Source of the DNA: Amoebophrya sp. A120
Lineage: Eukaryota; Sar; Dinophyceae; Syndiniales; Amoebophryaceae
NCBI GenBank assembly: GCA_905178155.1
Contig: CAJINV010000005.1
Coordinates: forward strand, 2,975,754 to 3,039,753
Length of the DNA: 64,000 nt
Direction of reading: 5' to 3'
Shown: in pieces, positions 19,517 to 31,533 of the stretch
Layout of the letters: every line of letters starts with the position of its first letter
How positions within the stretch are numbered: position 1 is the stretch's first letter
Position numbers and translations under genes: made by a program
The notes under the pieces: generated by a model
The model's database searches: none
Told to the model about the DNA's origin: nothing
Seen by the model: only the letters and a program-made list of their open reading frames with translations

Positions 19517-22500
19517 ATGATTGATTCTTCCCCGCGCAACATGAGCTACGATGCAGATGATGACGATGTCGTTTACAACGACGACAAGGATCTCGAGGCG
19601 GCTTTTACGGTGGCGGAACAAGAAGACGGCTCTGATATAACCTCGTCCAGCCGGCATCTGAAGTCCCTCGTGGAGGAGGACATTTTTTCCCAGACGCAGG
19701 TAACCGCCGCCCGGCGCAAGAAGCTCGCCCTGGAGTGGAGCCACCTCTCGTTCAATGTCAAGGGCCGGCGCATTCTGCACGACTGCTACGGGAAGGTCTA
19801 CCCCGGCCAGGTGACCGCCCTGATCGGCCCCTCCGGGGCGGGCAAGAGCACGCTGATGAACCTGCTAGCGGCCCGGCAGGGCTGGGGACCACGGTTTCGG
19901 AGCGAGAGTCAAGAAGCGAAGAGCAAAATTTTTGCAGGATCATCCGGAATAAAGCAAGCCGACCAGGAACAAACAAAAGTACTATCCACTTTCGCGGAGC
20001 CGGAAAAAGAAAAGCGGCTGAAGCAGCAGCTTCTCGTTCATCCGGGCGATGATGAAATGAATGGCGCTGAAGTAGAAGAGGAGTCCGAGTCACAGGACCC
20101 GGATCCTGAGGGCGACGAGGACGAAAACGAAGATGATAAAGATTTTGATATCAAGATGGATCTGGGAACTACCAAGAAACGACAAGCAACGACCACCAGC
20201 AGAACCAGTAGCTCTAGAAGTACTCGTTCCACGAAGATCACCACCGGCATTCTTCCCGGGGCGCAGATCCTGTACGGGCGCAAGCCGGTGAGCTTTGAGG
20301 AGCTAAAGTCCTCGGTGGGGTACGTGATGCAGCAGGAGGCGCTGATGGAGATTATCATGCAGAAACAAGCAGGCAAGGCATATTTGTGACCCAGAAAGGA
20401 GTTAACAGGCAAAATGAGCCCATAGCAGGATCCTGTTTAGGATGCGCAGTGCAGATTTTTCTGTGTATTAATTTTTGCATGACAACCATGCCCTGTGCCT
20501 ACTTTTTTCTGTGCGATAGAGACGGAGACCGTCGAAGAACAAATCCGGTTCGCGGCGGCGTTGCGGACCCCCCTGCTGAACGTGCCGCCGAATGCGGTAT
20601 CAAATGCAAAAGTGTCTGGCTCTGGAAACTTGTGATGCTGGGTGGCGTATCATGAGGAGGCCACAAGTTCTGGCTCAGCATGACAAGTTGCTGAGCTTCT
20701 AGGTGTTGCCTATTCTGCATGACAAACTGCGTTTCTGCATGACAGAAAAATGGCGCTCTTGGGTAACGTGCGTGACAGATTTGAGAGTCATGCCAGACAA
20801 GCATGGCAAACATGCACGCTTCCAGACCCAGACATTTTTACATTTGATATGCGGTGAAGCGGAGCAACTGCAAAAAAACCCGGTACTCCGAGGAAAACGC
20901 GGAAAACGTGCTCGAAACCCTGGGGCTGCAGAGCGCGCGCGCCACGAGGACCGGTGCGCTCTCCGGGGGGCAGAAGAAGCGGGTCTCCGTGGGCGTGGAG
21001 TTGGTCACGAGACCGGCGATTGTCTTTCTAGACGAACCCTCCACGGGCTTGGACAGCTACAGCACGCTCCGGCTCTTCTCTATCAAATGCAAATATGTCT
21101 GGATCTGGCAAGGGTGAACCTGTATTGCGTGTTTCGCATTCCTAAAAAATCTGTATGGCATAAGCAGCAGATAAAGCACCACACTTTCGTCATGCAAAAA
21201 TGCACACTCAGTCATGGCCACTAAGCACTACAAGTTTCAAGACCCAGACATATTTGCATTTGATATTCTCCCACCTGCGCCAGTACGCGGTGGAGCAGAA
21301 CGCGATCGTATCGTGAGAAAAAAATGTTACAGTTACACGTTTGTTGGAGTTTCTGCAACACAAATTTTCTCTGTGTGGCAGAGAGAACTTGGAATGCGAA
21401 GATCATAAAGGGAAAACAGGAAGGAAACGAGGCTCCCAAGCATTTCCTGCATGAGAAAGGTTGTCTGTGTTGCCGCTCTTGCAACACAATGTGTAACTGT
21501 AACACTTTTTTCTTGCGATAGATCGTGGTGTGCACGGTGCACCAACCGAGCTCGGAGGTTTTTGACTACTTCGACCGTGTGATCTGCATGCGACAGGGGG
21601 CGGTGCTGTTCCAGGGGTGGAACGGAAAGGCGGCAAGGGCGTATTTGCGCGAAAACGGGCTGTCCGCGACGTCGATGATGCAGCAGGAAGAACAGGGAGG
21701 GAACGACAAGAGCGCTGCTCGAATGAACAGTAGTATGAGTCCGCCGGAAGACGTTTTATCCTGAGTAAAAACTACTACGTGGCCACTTCTTCCGCAGAGG
21801 TGGGACGCAGGTGATTTTGAACACTGCTAATGCGCATCCGAATGTTGAGAGGCATCTTTAGTCGTGTAGATCTGGCGTTACAGATGTAATGCTCTAGGTA
21901 AACAGGGTAGTATACGAGTTTTTGGGCTTTGATGTGAAGATCATGCCGCCTAATTTTTTTACCTGCACTACTACACAGCATGCGTAAAGAAACTTGTCAA
22001 CATGCAAAGGCCCCAAAAGTTCTGGACTTGTCTTGCAGACACCACTGCCCGTTTTGACGATAGAGTCCTTGTGGGCGGGACGTTTTTACTCAGGAAAAAC
22101 CAAACCGCGATCGCTATCCCTCCATTCGGCGGCCTTTGGACTCGGAGTCACCAGCAACACAAATTCTGTGCAAATAACAACAACTACCCGGCTAACGCAG
22201 CAAAAAACTTTCCTGGACGAGATGCACGGGGCTGAGAAATCCAAGCTCGTCGTCTGGAACACAATCAAAGGGTTCCTCGACCCGATGGAATTCAACGGGG
22301 TCCGAGGGATTCCCGAGGGGGTGAACATCGCTTCCTGGCTCCTCCTCCTGGCGCAAATGGTCGACGAGGAGACCGCGATGCGTTATCGTGTTTAAAAAAT
22401 TCGTCCCCATCCCATAGTTGTAATGCAAATCTGCATGCTGATAATGTTTCTCATGCGGAGCCCCATGAGAAGCATTGTCTAGTCGCGTTTTGGATTTTGT

Positions 22501-24598
22501 CATGCTCCAATCAGCATGATAGTGCTAGATCTGTGATGCTGCTGAACTACCTCTGAAACAGTACTACACTCCGAGTTCAGATTTGTCATGCAAAACAGTC
22601 AAAACTTGTGGACTTGTCCAGCCGATTTTTCCCCATCTTGACTCTGGGGCGGTGGGGACGTTTTTCCATAGGATATGCGTTTGGCGTTGCTCACGTCCCG
22701 TGTCTACGAGCGCACCGAGCACCCGGTGCTACCGGTTGACCCAGAAACGGGTCGAAGTAAACACCTTCTCCCGATGCTGATGCGCAACAGCTTGTTCGGG
22801 GGGGAGCTGGACCTGTTCAGTGATGGGAACAATTCAACCACATCCGGCTCGACCCCCTCGTCGAACAAAAGCGGATCGGGGTTCGAACCGAGACCCAATC
22901 TCTTACTGGAGCAGACGGCCGAGATCAAGTGCAACCTCGACGTGGGGCTCGTGCCCAACCTGCTGCGCCAGAAGCATTTGAGCGAACAGTACCTGCGGAA
23001 CTTAAGTGGCTATTTGGCGGCCGACGACATGGGCAAGCAGGAGGTGTATGACCAACCGCCACCGGCCGCGGGCGCAAACTTGGGAAATTTCTCCTGCCAG
23101 TTCCGCATTCTGGCGTACCGGGAATTGACCCACCTGTGTCGCTCGCGCGGGATGCTGCTGGCGCGACTGCTGATTCCGGCGATTCAAATCTTTTTCTACG
23201 GGATCATCTTTTTCCTGGCCGGCCGGCAGCTGCTGTCCGGGTCCGTGACCGGGTTTCCCGGGCTGGAGTGGCTCGGGGTGGCCCGAGAAGATAACATAAC
23301 CGGGAATAATAAACTCGAGACGGAGCAGCAGTGGAACAAAAAGTTGATGGAAGTGTTCGGCGCCACGGGGCAGCCGTTCTACACGTTGACCACGCAGTCG
23401 GCCGGGCAGTTGATCCTGACCATTCCGCGAGAGCGGGTGCTGTTTCTGCGGGAATACTCGTCCGGGATGTACAGCATCACGACCTACCTGTTGGCGAAGC
23501 TCAGCGTGGAGCTGCTGGTGATTTTCGCCCAGTCGGTGCTTCTGCTTCTCCTGCAGTGGATCCTGGTCGGGTTCGCCGCCGAACTGATTCCCGCGTTTTT
23601 CGGCCTGCTCCTCATGAACTCGCTGGCGTCCGGGTCTTTAGGGATGTTCATTTCCTGCCTGGTTGCCGACTACGGGTATCCTGGGTAAAAACGTACCCAC
23701 ACCAGAGTGTTAATGCAGATTTGCAAAAACAGGAAGACTTGTAATGCGCATCACATGAGAGCCATTTCCAATCGTGTTTTGGAATTTGTGATGCTGTGAA
23801 CAGGATGAGCCGATGAATCTGTGATGCGGCTGCACTGGCTAACCTGCACTACACTGCAAAGTGCAACTTGTCAGGCGTGACTCACAAAACTCCTAGGTTT
23901 GTTGCAAAATCCCCATCCTGGCTCTGGTGTGGGTACGTTTTTCCTCAGGATAACGGGGAGGTTGCTCTCTACATCCAGCCCATTTTTTTCCTCACGCTCA
24001 GCTCCGCGTTGTCCGGCAATTTTCGGCCCATCACGGAGATTCCCTGGGCGCTGCGGTTATGCATTGCAAATATGTCTGGGTCTGGAAGGATGCAACGTTT
24101 GTCATGCACATTTCGCATGACTCCTGGTCCTGACGTCTGTGATGCATGCCCTAGCATCACAGATTTCGCGAGGGCTACTTCATGCCTATACCGCATGAGA
24201 AACGCCCTCTCGGCGTGGCAAAAATTGGACCCGTTTTGCTGTTCATGCAATACAGATTTTTGTAGTATTCACATGCAGCATCACAAGTTACATGCCTCCA
24301 GACATCCAGGTATATTTGCACTGGATAGCAGTGGACGGGGTACATTTTCCCCACGGCGTTCATGACGAAGACGCTGGATTTCTTACTCTATCAAAACGTG
24401 GAAAACCAGCTGTGGCCGGGCGAAGTGAGTGACCAAGCCCGGGACGTGCTGATCGCGGCTCGGGACAAGAGATTCGAAAAAAGGGCGCTGTCCAGCGAGA
24501 TTTTGCTCACGAACTTTTTCGGGCTGGCGGCACTCTTTGTTGGCTACCGGGTGCTGGCGGGGATCGTTCTCCGGGTAAACAGCAGGACGATGTACTGA
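19517..24598 (+). CDS. ABCG-type half transporter 1
   Basis: Nine exons (19517-20352, 20524-20597, 20855-21080, 21271-21308, 21526-21756, 22103-22383, 22681-23676, 23958-24057, 24333-24598) sum to 3048 bp, giving 1015 residues. The ATP-binding domain comes first: Walker A GPSGAGKST (about residue 104), Q-loop GYVMQQE (about 266), signature LSGGQKKRV (about 338), Walker B IVFLDEPSTGLDS and H-loop VCTVHQPSSEVFD. The membrane domain follows from about residue 690 and includes IPAIQIFFYGIIFFLAG and a final hydrophobic segment LAALFVGYRVLAG. This NBD-first order is typical of ABCG/White exporters of lipids or small molecules; the substrate is unknown. An acidic low-complexity insert of roughly 140 residues sits between Walker A and the Q-loop. 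All eight introns are introner elements and none is an ordinary GT-AG intron. A paralogue follows at 25617. Confidence 0.93.
20353..20518. mobile_element. Introner element, family D
   Basis: Starts TATCATGCAGAAACAAG and ends TTTTTTCTGTGCGATA. Flanks GAGAT/GAGAC. The right half shares AGATTTTTCTGTGTAT and TTTTTGCAT with the family D element at 10137. It joins QEALM/ETETVEE in frame. Confidence 0.88.
20598..20849. mobile_element. Introner element, family A
   Basis: Perfect duplication TGCGG. Starts TATCAAATGCAAAAGTGTCT and ends CATTTGATA. Excision gives NVPPNA/VKRSN, with the frame intact. Confidence 0.93.
21081..21265. mobile_element. Introner element, family A (short)
   Basis: A 185-bp version of family A with a perfect duplication TTCTC. 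The ends TATCAAATGCAAATATGTCT and TTTGCATTTGATA pair. It is shorter than the usual 250-280 bp, so probably internally deleted. It joins LRLF/SHLRQY. Confidence 0.93.
21309..21520. mobile_element. Introner element, family E
   Basis: Perfect duplication GATCG. Starts TATCGTGAGAAAAAAATGTT and ends AACACTTTTTTCTTGCGATA, with inner arms CAGTTACA/TGTAACTG. Excision joins QNAI/VVCTVHQP and restores the H-loop. Confidence 0.93.
21757..22097. mobile_element. Introner element, family B (decayed)
   Basis: The left end TATCCTGAGTAAAAACTACT and the right end GACGTTTTTACTCAGGAAA still pair, but the right terminus has lost GATA and no duplication remains. At 341 bp it is the longest here. Excision still keeps the ABCG frame (PPED then TKPRSLS). 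Confidence 0.72.
22384..22675. mobile_element. Introner element, family B
   Basis: Perfect duplication TGCGT. The left end TATCGTGTTTAAAAAATTCG is diverged from the family. The right end is TTCCATAGGATA. Excision joins EETAM/RLALLTSR in frame. Confidence 0.9.
23677..23952. mobile_element. Introner element, family B
   Basis: Perfect duplication ACGGG. Starts TATCCTGGGTAAAAACGTAC and ends TTTTTCCTCAGGATA. Joins LVADYG/EVALYIQ. The tail resembles the element at 63868 closely. Confidence 0.93.
24058..24327. mobile_element. Introner element, family A
   Basis: Starts TATGCATTGCAAATATGTCT and ends TTTGCACTGGATA. Flanks GCGGT/GCAGT. Excision gives IPWAL/QWTGYIF in frame. Confidence 0.88.
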
Positions 24599-25616
24599 AC
24601 CATCGGAAAGATGAGCAGGACCGCACTAGAATCGAATGGAAGTAGAGGAAACGATCGTGTCCGAGCCTGGCGTGCTCCGCTTTCTCCTGTGTGTAGTGTT
24701 TCGTAGTACATGCAAAATATTGTCATTGAAAAGAGTATGAGTAAGTGCTAGTAGCGTATATTACAACATCAGAAGTACTTCGAGTTGTAGAGTGAATATC
24801 TTACCGATGAACTGCGAAACGCAACAAAAATGAGTACCTGCGAAACGCAAAAACACTGAAAATTAGTGACCGCAGCTGTTGCTGCGCGCACAGAAGGAGA
24901 GTCGACCAGAAGTACGCAATGAATGGACGAACAAGCGAGGATAATATGTAGATTTTGCATTCTTCGATTCACGTCGTGCACACGACGGCAGTTTCCCGTG
25001 AGGCGCCACAACCTTTTCTCTTCTTACGGGCGGACCGCAGATGAAGTTCCGGTGGCGAGGATTTGTTGCGCCGATCTTCACCACAGGATCGACTCCAACA
25101 CTTTCAGATGCGGAAATGTACTTTAAGTACCACAATGATCAATGTGCCGAAGAGGATCTGATAAGGAGGATCTGTCTACCTGCAACGCTCGTGGTTTGCC
25201 ATGCCATCATCGGACCTTGCTCAGCGGGAAGAAAAACGCGCATGCGAAAAAGAGTCTCGGTTCTGATCTCGCACCTTTGAGACCTGCTCAGCAAAGGCGG
25301 AATTTCGGTGTCCACAAGATGTTGGTCTGTTGAGAAGAGGATCGAAGACAAGTGGGTCATCTGTGATTTCTGAAGGTTCTGAATCGATTACTTACTTTTT
25401 AAACTAACATCTAGTACAGAGCAAAAATCCGTATACCAGCTTTGATGCGCTCGCATTTCAACAGGTCAAGTTTGTTATTTTCTAGCGTTTTTTTATTTTT
25501 CTCTTTGTCTTCCACGGCGCAAACGCGACACTTTCTATTGATCGATGAACTGGTTCGATATTCAGGATATTACAGTCGCATAGACCGCGTCGGCCCCACC
25601 GCCGACGCACATCACT
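24599..25616. other. Intergenic between the two ABCG genes
   Basis: About 1 kb with no supported gene. It holds the 3' flank of ABCG 1 and the upstream region of ABCG 2. Short open frames on both strands have no recognisable content. Confidence 0.6.
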
Positions 25617-28600
25617 ATGGAGGGCGGCACGCTGTCCTATCCGGATGGCGGGGACCACCCGAAATATTTCATTAACAAGTGCGCCGAAGAGCAGGCCGAG
25701 GTGGATGCAAAGCATTGCGAGGAAGAACGGGTCCAAACGCTCGAGCTGCTCACCCGGCGCAACCGCAGCAGCTCTTTGCGCGGGGTTTCTCTCGCATTAA
25801 GCACGGCGACTGCGGCGCAAAAGGGAGAAACTGCGGGGCCGCGAGGAGGACTTCTACCGGGCGGCAATATTGCACCGGCGCAGCAGCAGCAGGACGTCAC
25901 TACACGAAGGAAAACGCCACATCAATCGCCCAGGACTGCTAGTCCGCCGCAGAGCAATCTTTTCGACATAGATCAAGACGATGGTGCTGTCGACCGATTG
26001 GAAAGTTTACGCAGGATCAGCGACGACTTGGTTCACCTCACGGGAGGAGCAGATGATGAACACGTCGGCGACCAGCTGCCGTTAATATTGCCTCCCCTTG
26101 CCATCGGGGACGAGGAAAGCGAAGACTCGGCTCTGCTTCGCTGGCTATGAAATGCAAAAGCATCGTACTAGTATAAATCGCATGACAAATTCCCTCAGCA
26201 TGAAAAATGGAATTTGTAATGCGGATTTAGGTTAAGATGGAGATTTGTAATGCATGATTGCGATTACTACGAGTGCGATACTTTTGCACAGGATACTGGC
26301 ACCGGGCGAACAAATTGATGTTCGAATTTCGCAACATCTCCTTCGAAGCAGCTATCACGATGAAAAATCCCCCCTCCCCAAATCAAAACGAAGTTTCTGA
26401 TGCTGGATTTGCGTACACAAATCAGGTTTGTCTTGCTGGCGAGGATTTCAGGCCCATATGAAGCCTGAGTAGATAGGTTTTGGCCTAGGCGCTTAGCATG
26501 ACAGACGTCTACGCTGTAGCTAAAACAGCATGACAAACCGGCTGTAGAATGCGGCGGAGCTTGTGGAGTTGCCTTCGTGCAACACAGAGACGATTTGTGG
26601 TCACAAATCAGCAACGCAAATTTTCGAAAACGTGCCTTGTCAACATGGGGAGGGGGGATTTTTCCTCTCAATAGCAGCTGGCTCATCATCTTCCTCCGGA
26701 AAGAAAACGTCAACGGCTGCAACCGGGATATCAAATGTAAAAATGTCTGGGTCTGGAAGAATCCAAGATTTGTGATGCAGGTTTTCCATGACCCATGAGG
26801 TCTGAAATGCGAGACCCAGCATGACAGATTTTTTGAGGTCTCGATCATGCCTTTCCTGCATGAGAAACTCCCTCTCAACTTGGTCAAAAGCGGACAGCTT
26901 TTGGCACTCACGCAACACAGATTTTTGCATCATTTAGATTTAGCATGACAAGTTCTAATCTTCCAGACCCAGACATTTTTGCAATCCATACGGGAACCGG
27001 AAAAGCAAAAAGCCGAAGAAACTCATCCTCGACAATTGCTTCGGGTGTTTCCGTATCAAATGTAAAAATGTCTGGGTCTGGAAACTTGTGATGCTGGGTG
27101 GCGTATCATGAGGAAGCCATAAGTGCTGGCTCAGCATGACAAGTTTCTGAGCTTCTAGGTGTTGCCTATTCTGCATGACAAACTGCGTTTTTGCATGACA
27201 GGAAATTGGGGCTCTTGGGTAACCTGCATGACAGGTTTAAGAGTCATGCCAGAGAAGCATGACAAGTCGCGCATTCTTCCAGACCCAGACATTTTTACAC
27301 TTGATATTCCGGCCCGGCGAGGTGACCGCGTTGATCGGACCGTCGGGCGCGGGGAAGTCCAGTTTGATGAACCTGCTCGCCGTATGCCCAGTGAAAACTA
27401 CGCTCCCGCCCCAGCAGATTTGTGATCTTGTGCAGATTATTCGCTGTATTTATTCTTGCGCGAATATAATTTGTATTGCGCCTGCTCGTCTCTATGAGAT
27501 CGAGATGCATGATCGTGGCCGTGAAGTAGATTTGTGGCATTTGTAAAATACTGTATTAACAGGCGTTGCCGAAATTGTGAAGATGCGGATATCGTTTCTA
27601 ATCACTACAACTAAGACCGAAGTGGTCGTGCATGCGTCAGCACTTCTACTCTAGACTTCTGGATTTTTCATTTCTGTAGCAAGATGACTAGGTGCTGGTG
27701 GGGACGCTTTTCCTGAGGATACGCCGCGCGGGTAAAGGGGTTGGAAAAGCTCAGGAAAAACGCGGTTCGGTACGGCGAGCGCGGGGTCACCGGTCCGGAA
27801 CTGCAGGACTCGGTGGCGTACGTCCTGCAAGACGACGTTTTCTTTCCGCACCAGACGGTGCGGGAAACTTTGGATTTCTACGCCCGGCTCCGCCTGCCCC
27901 CCTCCACCAGCTACGAGCAGAGACGGGAGAACGTGGAGGAGGTGTTGCGAACCTTGCAGTTGTCCCACATCGCGGATCAACTGGTCGGGGACCAGAGCCT
28001 GAAAACCATCTCCGGCGGGGAGCGGAAGCGCGTGGCCGTCGGGTGCGAGCTGATCCGGCGCCCGACGGTGCTGATGCTGGATGAGCCGACGAGCGGGCTG
28101 GATTCGTTGTCCGCGTTGAAACTGCTGGTGTACCTGAAAGAGATCGCGGTGGCGCAGCACGCGATCATCGTCTGTACCCTTCATCAGCCGGAGGCGCAGG
28201 TTTGGGACCAGGTGGACCGGGTGCTGTGCATGCGGGAAGGCCGAGTCTTGTTCCAGGGCTGGACGCGGGAGACCAGCGGGCTCGATCGGGGTCTCAGTCC
28301 GGCGGGGCGGGAAGATGAGACCGCTAAAGAACTTGCAAGTAGCCCGAATACAACGAGTGGTCAAAATGGAAGTAGTAGTCCTACAAGGACTTCGAGACGA
28401 GTAGCAGCTCTGGGACGAGCTATCATAGAAGTAGACACAGGAGCGCCGGGAATAAGTCCTGCGCCGTTTGGACGAGATAATCCATCTCCCACCAGTGGAT
28501 CGCGCGGGCACACCAGCTCCGGTAGTGCAAAAAAGGATCTCAGCGTCATATGCAACTTCCTGCAGACGATCGGGCATCCAATGCCAGCTGGCTACGGCTG

Positions 28601-31533
28601 CAGCGATTGGCTGGTTTATTTGGCACAGACAGTGAGCGATGCGGAGGCGGATTTCATTTGCGAGCAGACAGCGGCCGTGTTCGAAATTAGCTTCCCACCT
28701 GTAGATGAGGAGGAGGCGGGGATACCTTTGATTCCTCCACCCGATGACGGCGACGTTGCTGCCTTGAGTTCTCCGGAGCAGAGCCTCCACGGGCGCAAGA
28801 GTGCGGCGTCCGGGAGCACTAGTGCTTTTCGCGGCTCGCCTGTGAATGATTCGTCTGAGAAGGACTGGAAGATCAGCGTCACCAGCGGGCAGCCAAGAGT
28901 CTCCTCAGACCAGAACAACCGACACATCGAGACGACCCCGCAGTCTGTGCCTAGCAGTTACCCGGCTAGAGGCAGCAACGACGCGCTCCCAGGTGGAGCC
29001 AGGGGCTCCAATGTGCTGCACCTCCCACGACCGCGTTTTAACACGATAAAATCAGAAATTCACCACCCGACCGGGTCTCGATTGGTGCGAGCGCAGTCGA
29101 CACTGTCGCAGGTGGAGTTGCAGCCAGTTAGGAATTTGATAAGAGCGGTAAGCTTGATCAAGGACAACAGGAAAGTTGGCTGCCCGTTGACCGCGCTGCA
29201 GCGGGCGCACGCACAAAGACCGCGAAATCGAAGGACGGGGTATAATCTCCACCATGAACAAGAGGTCTATCCGCGGGGACAAGGAGACACTAGCAGCCCA
29301 GAGACCGATGAAGCAGATGAGAGTTCGAGTACCCATCTTCTGGCTGCGGTAAGACATGAAGGGTCTTCGGAGCTAAATGGGCACCGTGGGCAAGAAGAAG
29401 ACAAATCCTATGTGCGCAAATCCCTGCCCCCGTTCTTCACAAATCAGTTTCCCGCGCTGCTTGCGCGCATCCTCCGGGAGGATTGGCGGCGAAAAACCCC
29501 GATGCTGATGCGGTTTCTTTCCCCGGCGGTGCAAACGGCCATTATGGGCGCGGTGTTTTGGCAGATGGGCACGGACTTGTACAACGGCAGAACCGTAACG
29601 GGAGAGCAATTGCAAACAGAAGCAGACTTCGCGTCCGCGATCGTGAATTTGAACGGCGCGACGTTGAACACCTACACGGTGCTGCTCTTCACGGCCGCGG
29701 GCCAACAGGTGAGTTCTTTGGGCCGGGAACGGCCAATGTTCTTGCGGGAGTACACCAGCGGGATGTATTCTCTGTGGACCTACTTGCTGGTGCGGATGAT
29801 CGCGGAAATTGTCGTGATGGTATAATAGTCTTGATTTGCCCACCAACCTCACGTGAAAAAAATCGATTTTCATAAACTTAAGTCCGCTCGGGGGGAGGAG
29901 GTTTTGCGTTCTAACGCAGATGTTGTTGTCCACAGGCGCGGGGGTCAGCTATTCTTGATGTGCTGTACAACGACATCGCTAGGTGTTAAACAGGAACATT
30001 TTTGTAAACAAATGAGCGGGACGAGCTGGGGCAACAAGCGTAAGTCTAAAATGTACACAGGACGAGCAGTCATCCAAGAACTACTTAATATAATTGCGTG
30101 CAACTACACAAATTCACTTTCATTATCACAGCCACTCCAAGTCGGCCTGATCTACATCATCCTCTACTTCACGCTGGGTCTCTATGGAAGCGTCAGAATC
30201 GAAATCGACAAAGTCGAAAAATTTGTAATGCATAAGATCGATACCAGTTGGACCCAGGTCCTATAGTCGGCGCATGACAAATTTTCCCCGCGCCGGAAGC
30301 GAGTTTGTCATGCTGTTTAGGGCAAAAGAGCTCCCTGCTGTCATGCTAGTCAGCAGCCCAACACTTGACCCTTGCCAGGACTAGAATCCGCCTCCCTTGC
30401 ATCCTCTGCAATAGAGTCGCTTTTTGTGTGGCATTTTATGCATTACAGATAATTTCGACTTTGTCAATTTCGATTCTGACACTTCCATAGTCTCGGCGCA
30501 CACACCGCCCCCTGGTGGATCATGCTGTCCATGTTCCTGATATCATTTGTAAAAACGTCCCCACCCCAGAGTTGCAATGCAAATCTGCATGCTGAAAACG
30601 TTTCTCATGCGGAGACACATGAGAAGCAGCCTCTAGTCGTGTTTTTGGATTTGTGGTGCTAGAATCAGCATGATGTGCTAGATCTGTGATGCTGCTGAAC
30701 AAGCCAAACATGATTACACTACGAGGCCAAACTTGTCATGCGCAACAGCAAAAGCTGACAGATTTGTCTAGCAGATTTTCTACCTTGACTCTGGTGTGGG
30801 GACGTTTTTACTCAGGATACCTGACCGGTCTTGCCGGCGGCTCCATCGGCCTCTTCCTCGCCTCCGCGACGGCCAACCTGCCCGGAACCGCGATCGTTTG
30901 GGCGCCGTTTGTGCTCACGACGATCCCCAACAGTTTTGCCAATCCGTTTCGCCCCATCTCGCAGATTCCGAAATTCATATCCTGGCTGCAGTGGCTCGTA
31001 CCGATCCGCTTCGCGTATAACCTCCAGGGGTGGTTTTTGTTCTCCGAGCTGGGCAAGGATCTAAAATTCGCGGCAACGGATCCAGCCCGGTATCCGATGC
31101 AAATATGTCTGGGGCTGGAAGGATGCAACTTGTCACGCTAGTGCCTTCGGACTGTAAGTACATAAAATCTGTCTTGCATGCGAACTGCAAAAGAGATCCA
31201 GTTTTTGCTACGCGGAGAGGGCATTTTTCGTCCGGTATGGGCATATCGGAAAGCCCTCGCAGAATCTGGGATGCTAAAGGGCATGCAACACAGACATTAT
31301 GAGCCGTGGGTAATATGCATGACAAGCCTGGCACTCATCCAGACCACCCAGACATACTTGCAATGCATACGCGGGCCGACATCGCGATTGCGGCGAGAGA
31401 CTCCTTCTTCGAAAGTGAGTCCACTGTGTCGGATATCGGATTGTATCTAGGCGCGATTGTGGCCTTGCTGTTTGGCTTTCGGTTGTTCGCGGGCTCTTTT
31501 CTGCTGTGCAACAGCCAGAAAATGACGAGGTGA
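25617..31533 (+). CDS. ABCG-type half transporter 2
   Basis: Ten exons (25617-26145, 26301-26352, 26679-26728, 26996-27053, 27312-27382, 27727-29819, 30132-30182, 30495-30540, 30825-31090, 31375-31533) sum to 3375 bp, giving 1124 residues. Walker A GPSGAGKSS is near residue 236. The Q-loop YVLQDDV, signature ISGGERKRVAVG, Walker B VLMLDEPTSGLDS and H-loop VCTLHQPEAQVWD follow in the large exon. A Ser/Thr/Arg-rich linker of about 300 residues separates the ATPase from the membrane domain (MLMRFLSPAVQTAIMGAVFW onward). The protein starts with about 200 variable residues. It is expected to export a lipid-like or small hydrophobic substrate from a membrane. Eight introns are introner elements; one, 29820-30131, is an ordinary GT-AG intron. 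It is a tandem paralogue of ABCG 1 with different intron positions. Confidence 0.93.
26146..26295. mobile_element. Introner element, family I
   Basis: Perfect duplication CTGGC. Starts TATGAAATGCAAAAGCATCG and ends GCGATACTTTTGCACAGG then ATA. Joins ALLRW/HRANKLMFEF. Confidence 0.93.
26353..26673. mobile_element. Introner element, family F
   Basis: Perfect duplication GCAGC. Starts TATCACGATGAAAAATCCCC and ends GGGGGGATTTTTCCTCTCAA then TA. G/C-run arms pair. Joins ISFEAA/GSSSSS. Confidence 0.93.
26729..26990. mobile_element. Introner element, family A
   Basis: Perfect duplication CGGGA. Starts TATCAAATGTAAAAATGTCT and ends TTTTTGCAATCCATA. Joins TAATG/NRKSKK. Confidence 0.93.
27054..27306. 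mobile_element. Introner element, family A
   Basis: Perfect duplication TTCCG. Starts TATCAAATGTAAAAATGTCT and ends TTTTTACACTTGATA. Sits just before Walker A and joins NCFGCFR/PGEVTAL. Confidence 0.94.
27383..27721. mobile_element. Introner element, family B (long)
   Basis: Perfect duplication CGCCG. Starts TATGCCCAGTGAAAACTACG and ends GACGCTTTTCCTGAGGATA. At 339 bp the interior differs from other B copies. Joins MNLLAA/RVKGLEK right after Walker A. Confidence 0.9.
30183..30489. mobile_element. Introner element, family C
   Basis: Perfect duplication GTCTC. Starts TATGGAAGCGTCAGAATCGA and ends TCGATTCTGACACTTCCATA, a near-perfect long inverted repeat. Joins FTLGL/GAHTAPWW. Confidence 0.95.
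30541..30819. mobile_element. Introner element, family B
   Basis: Perfect duplication CCTGA. Starts TATCATTTGTAAAAACGTCC and ends GGACGTTTTTACTCAGGATA. Joins LSMFL/TGLAGGS. Confidence 0.94.
31091..31369. mobile_element. Introner element, family A
   Basis: Starts TATCCGATGCAAATATGTCT and ends ACTTGCAATGCATA. Flanks CCCGG/CGCGG. Joins ATDPAR/ADIAIAARD. Confidence 0.88.

Noticed and set aside
21757-22097. Considered as two nested elements because of its length
   Set aside because: I could not find a second pair of inverted ends or an inner duplication. Left as one decayed element.
29820-30131. Intron of ABCG 2 considered as another introner element
   Set aside because: It has a normal GTATAA donor and TTATCACAG acceptor, no terminal inverted repeat and no flanking duplication. 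Treated as an ordinary intron.
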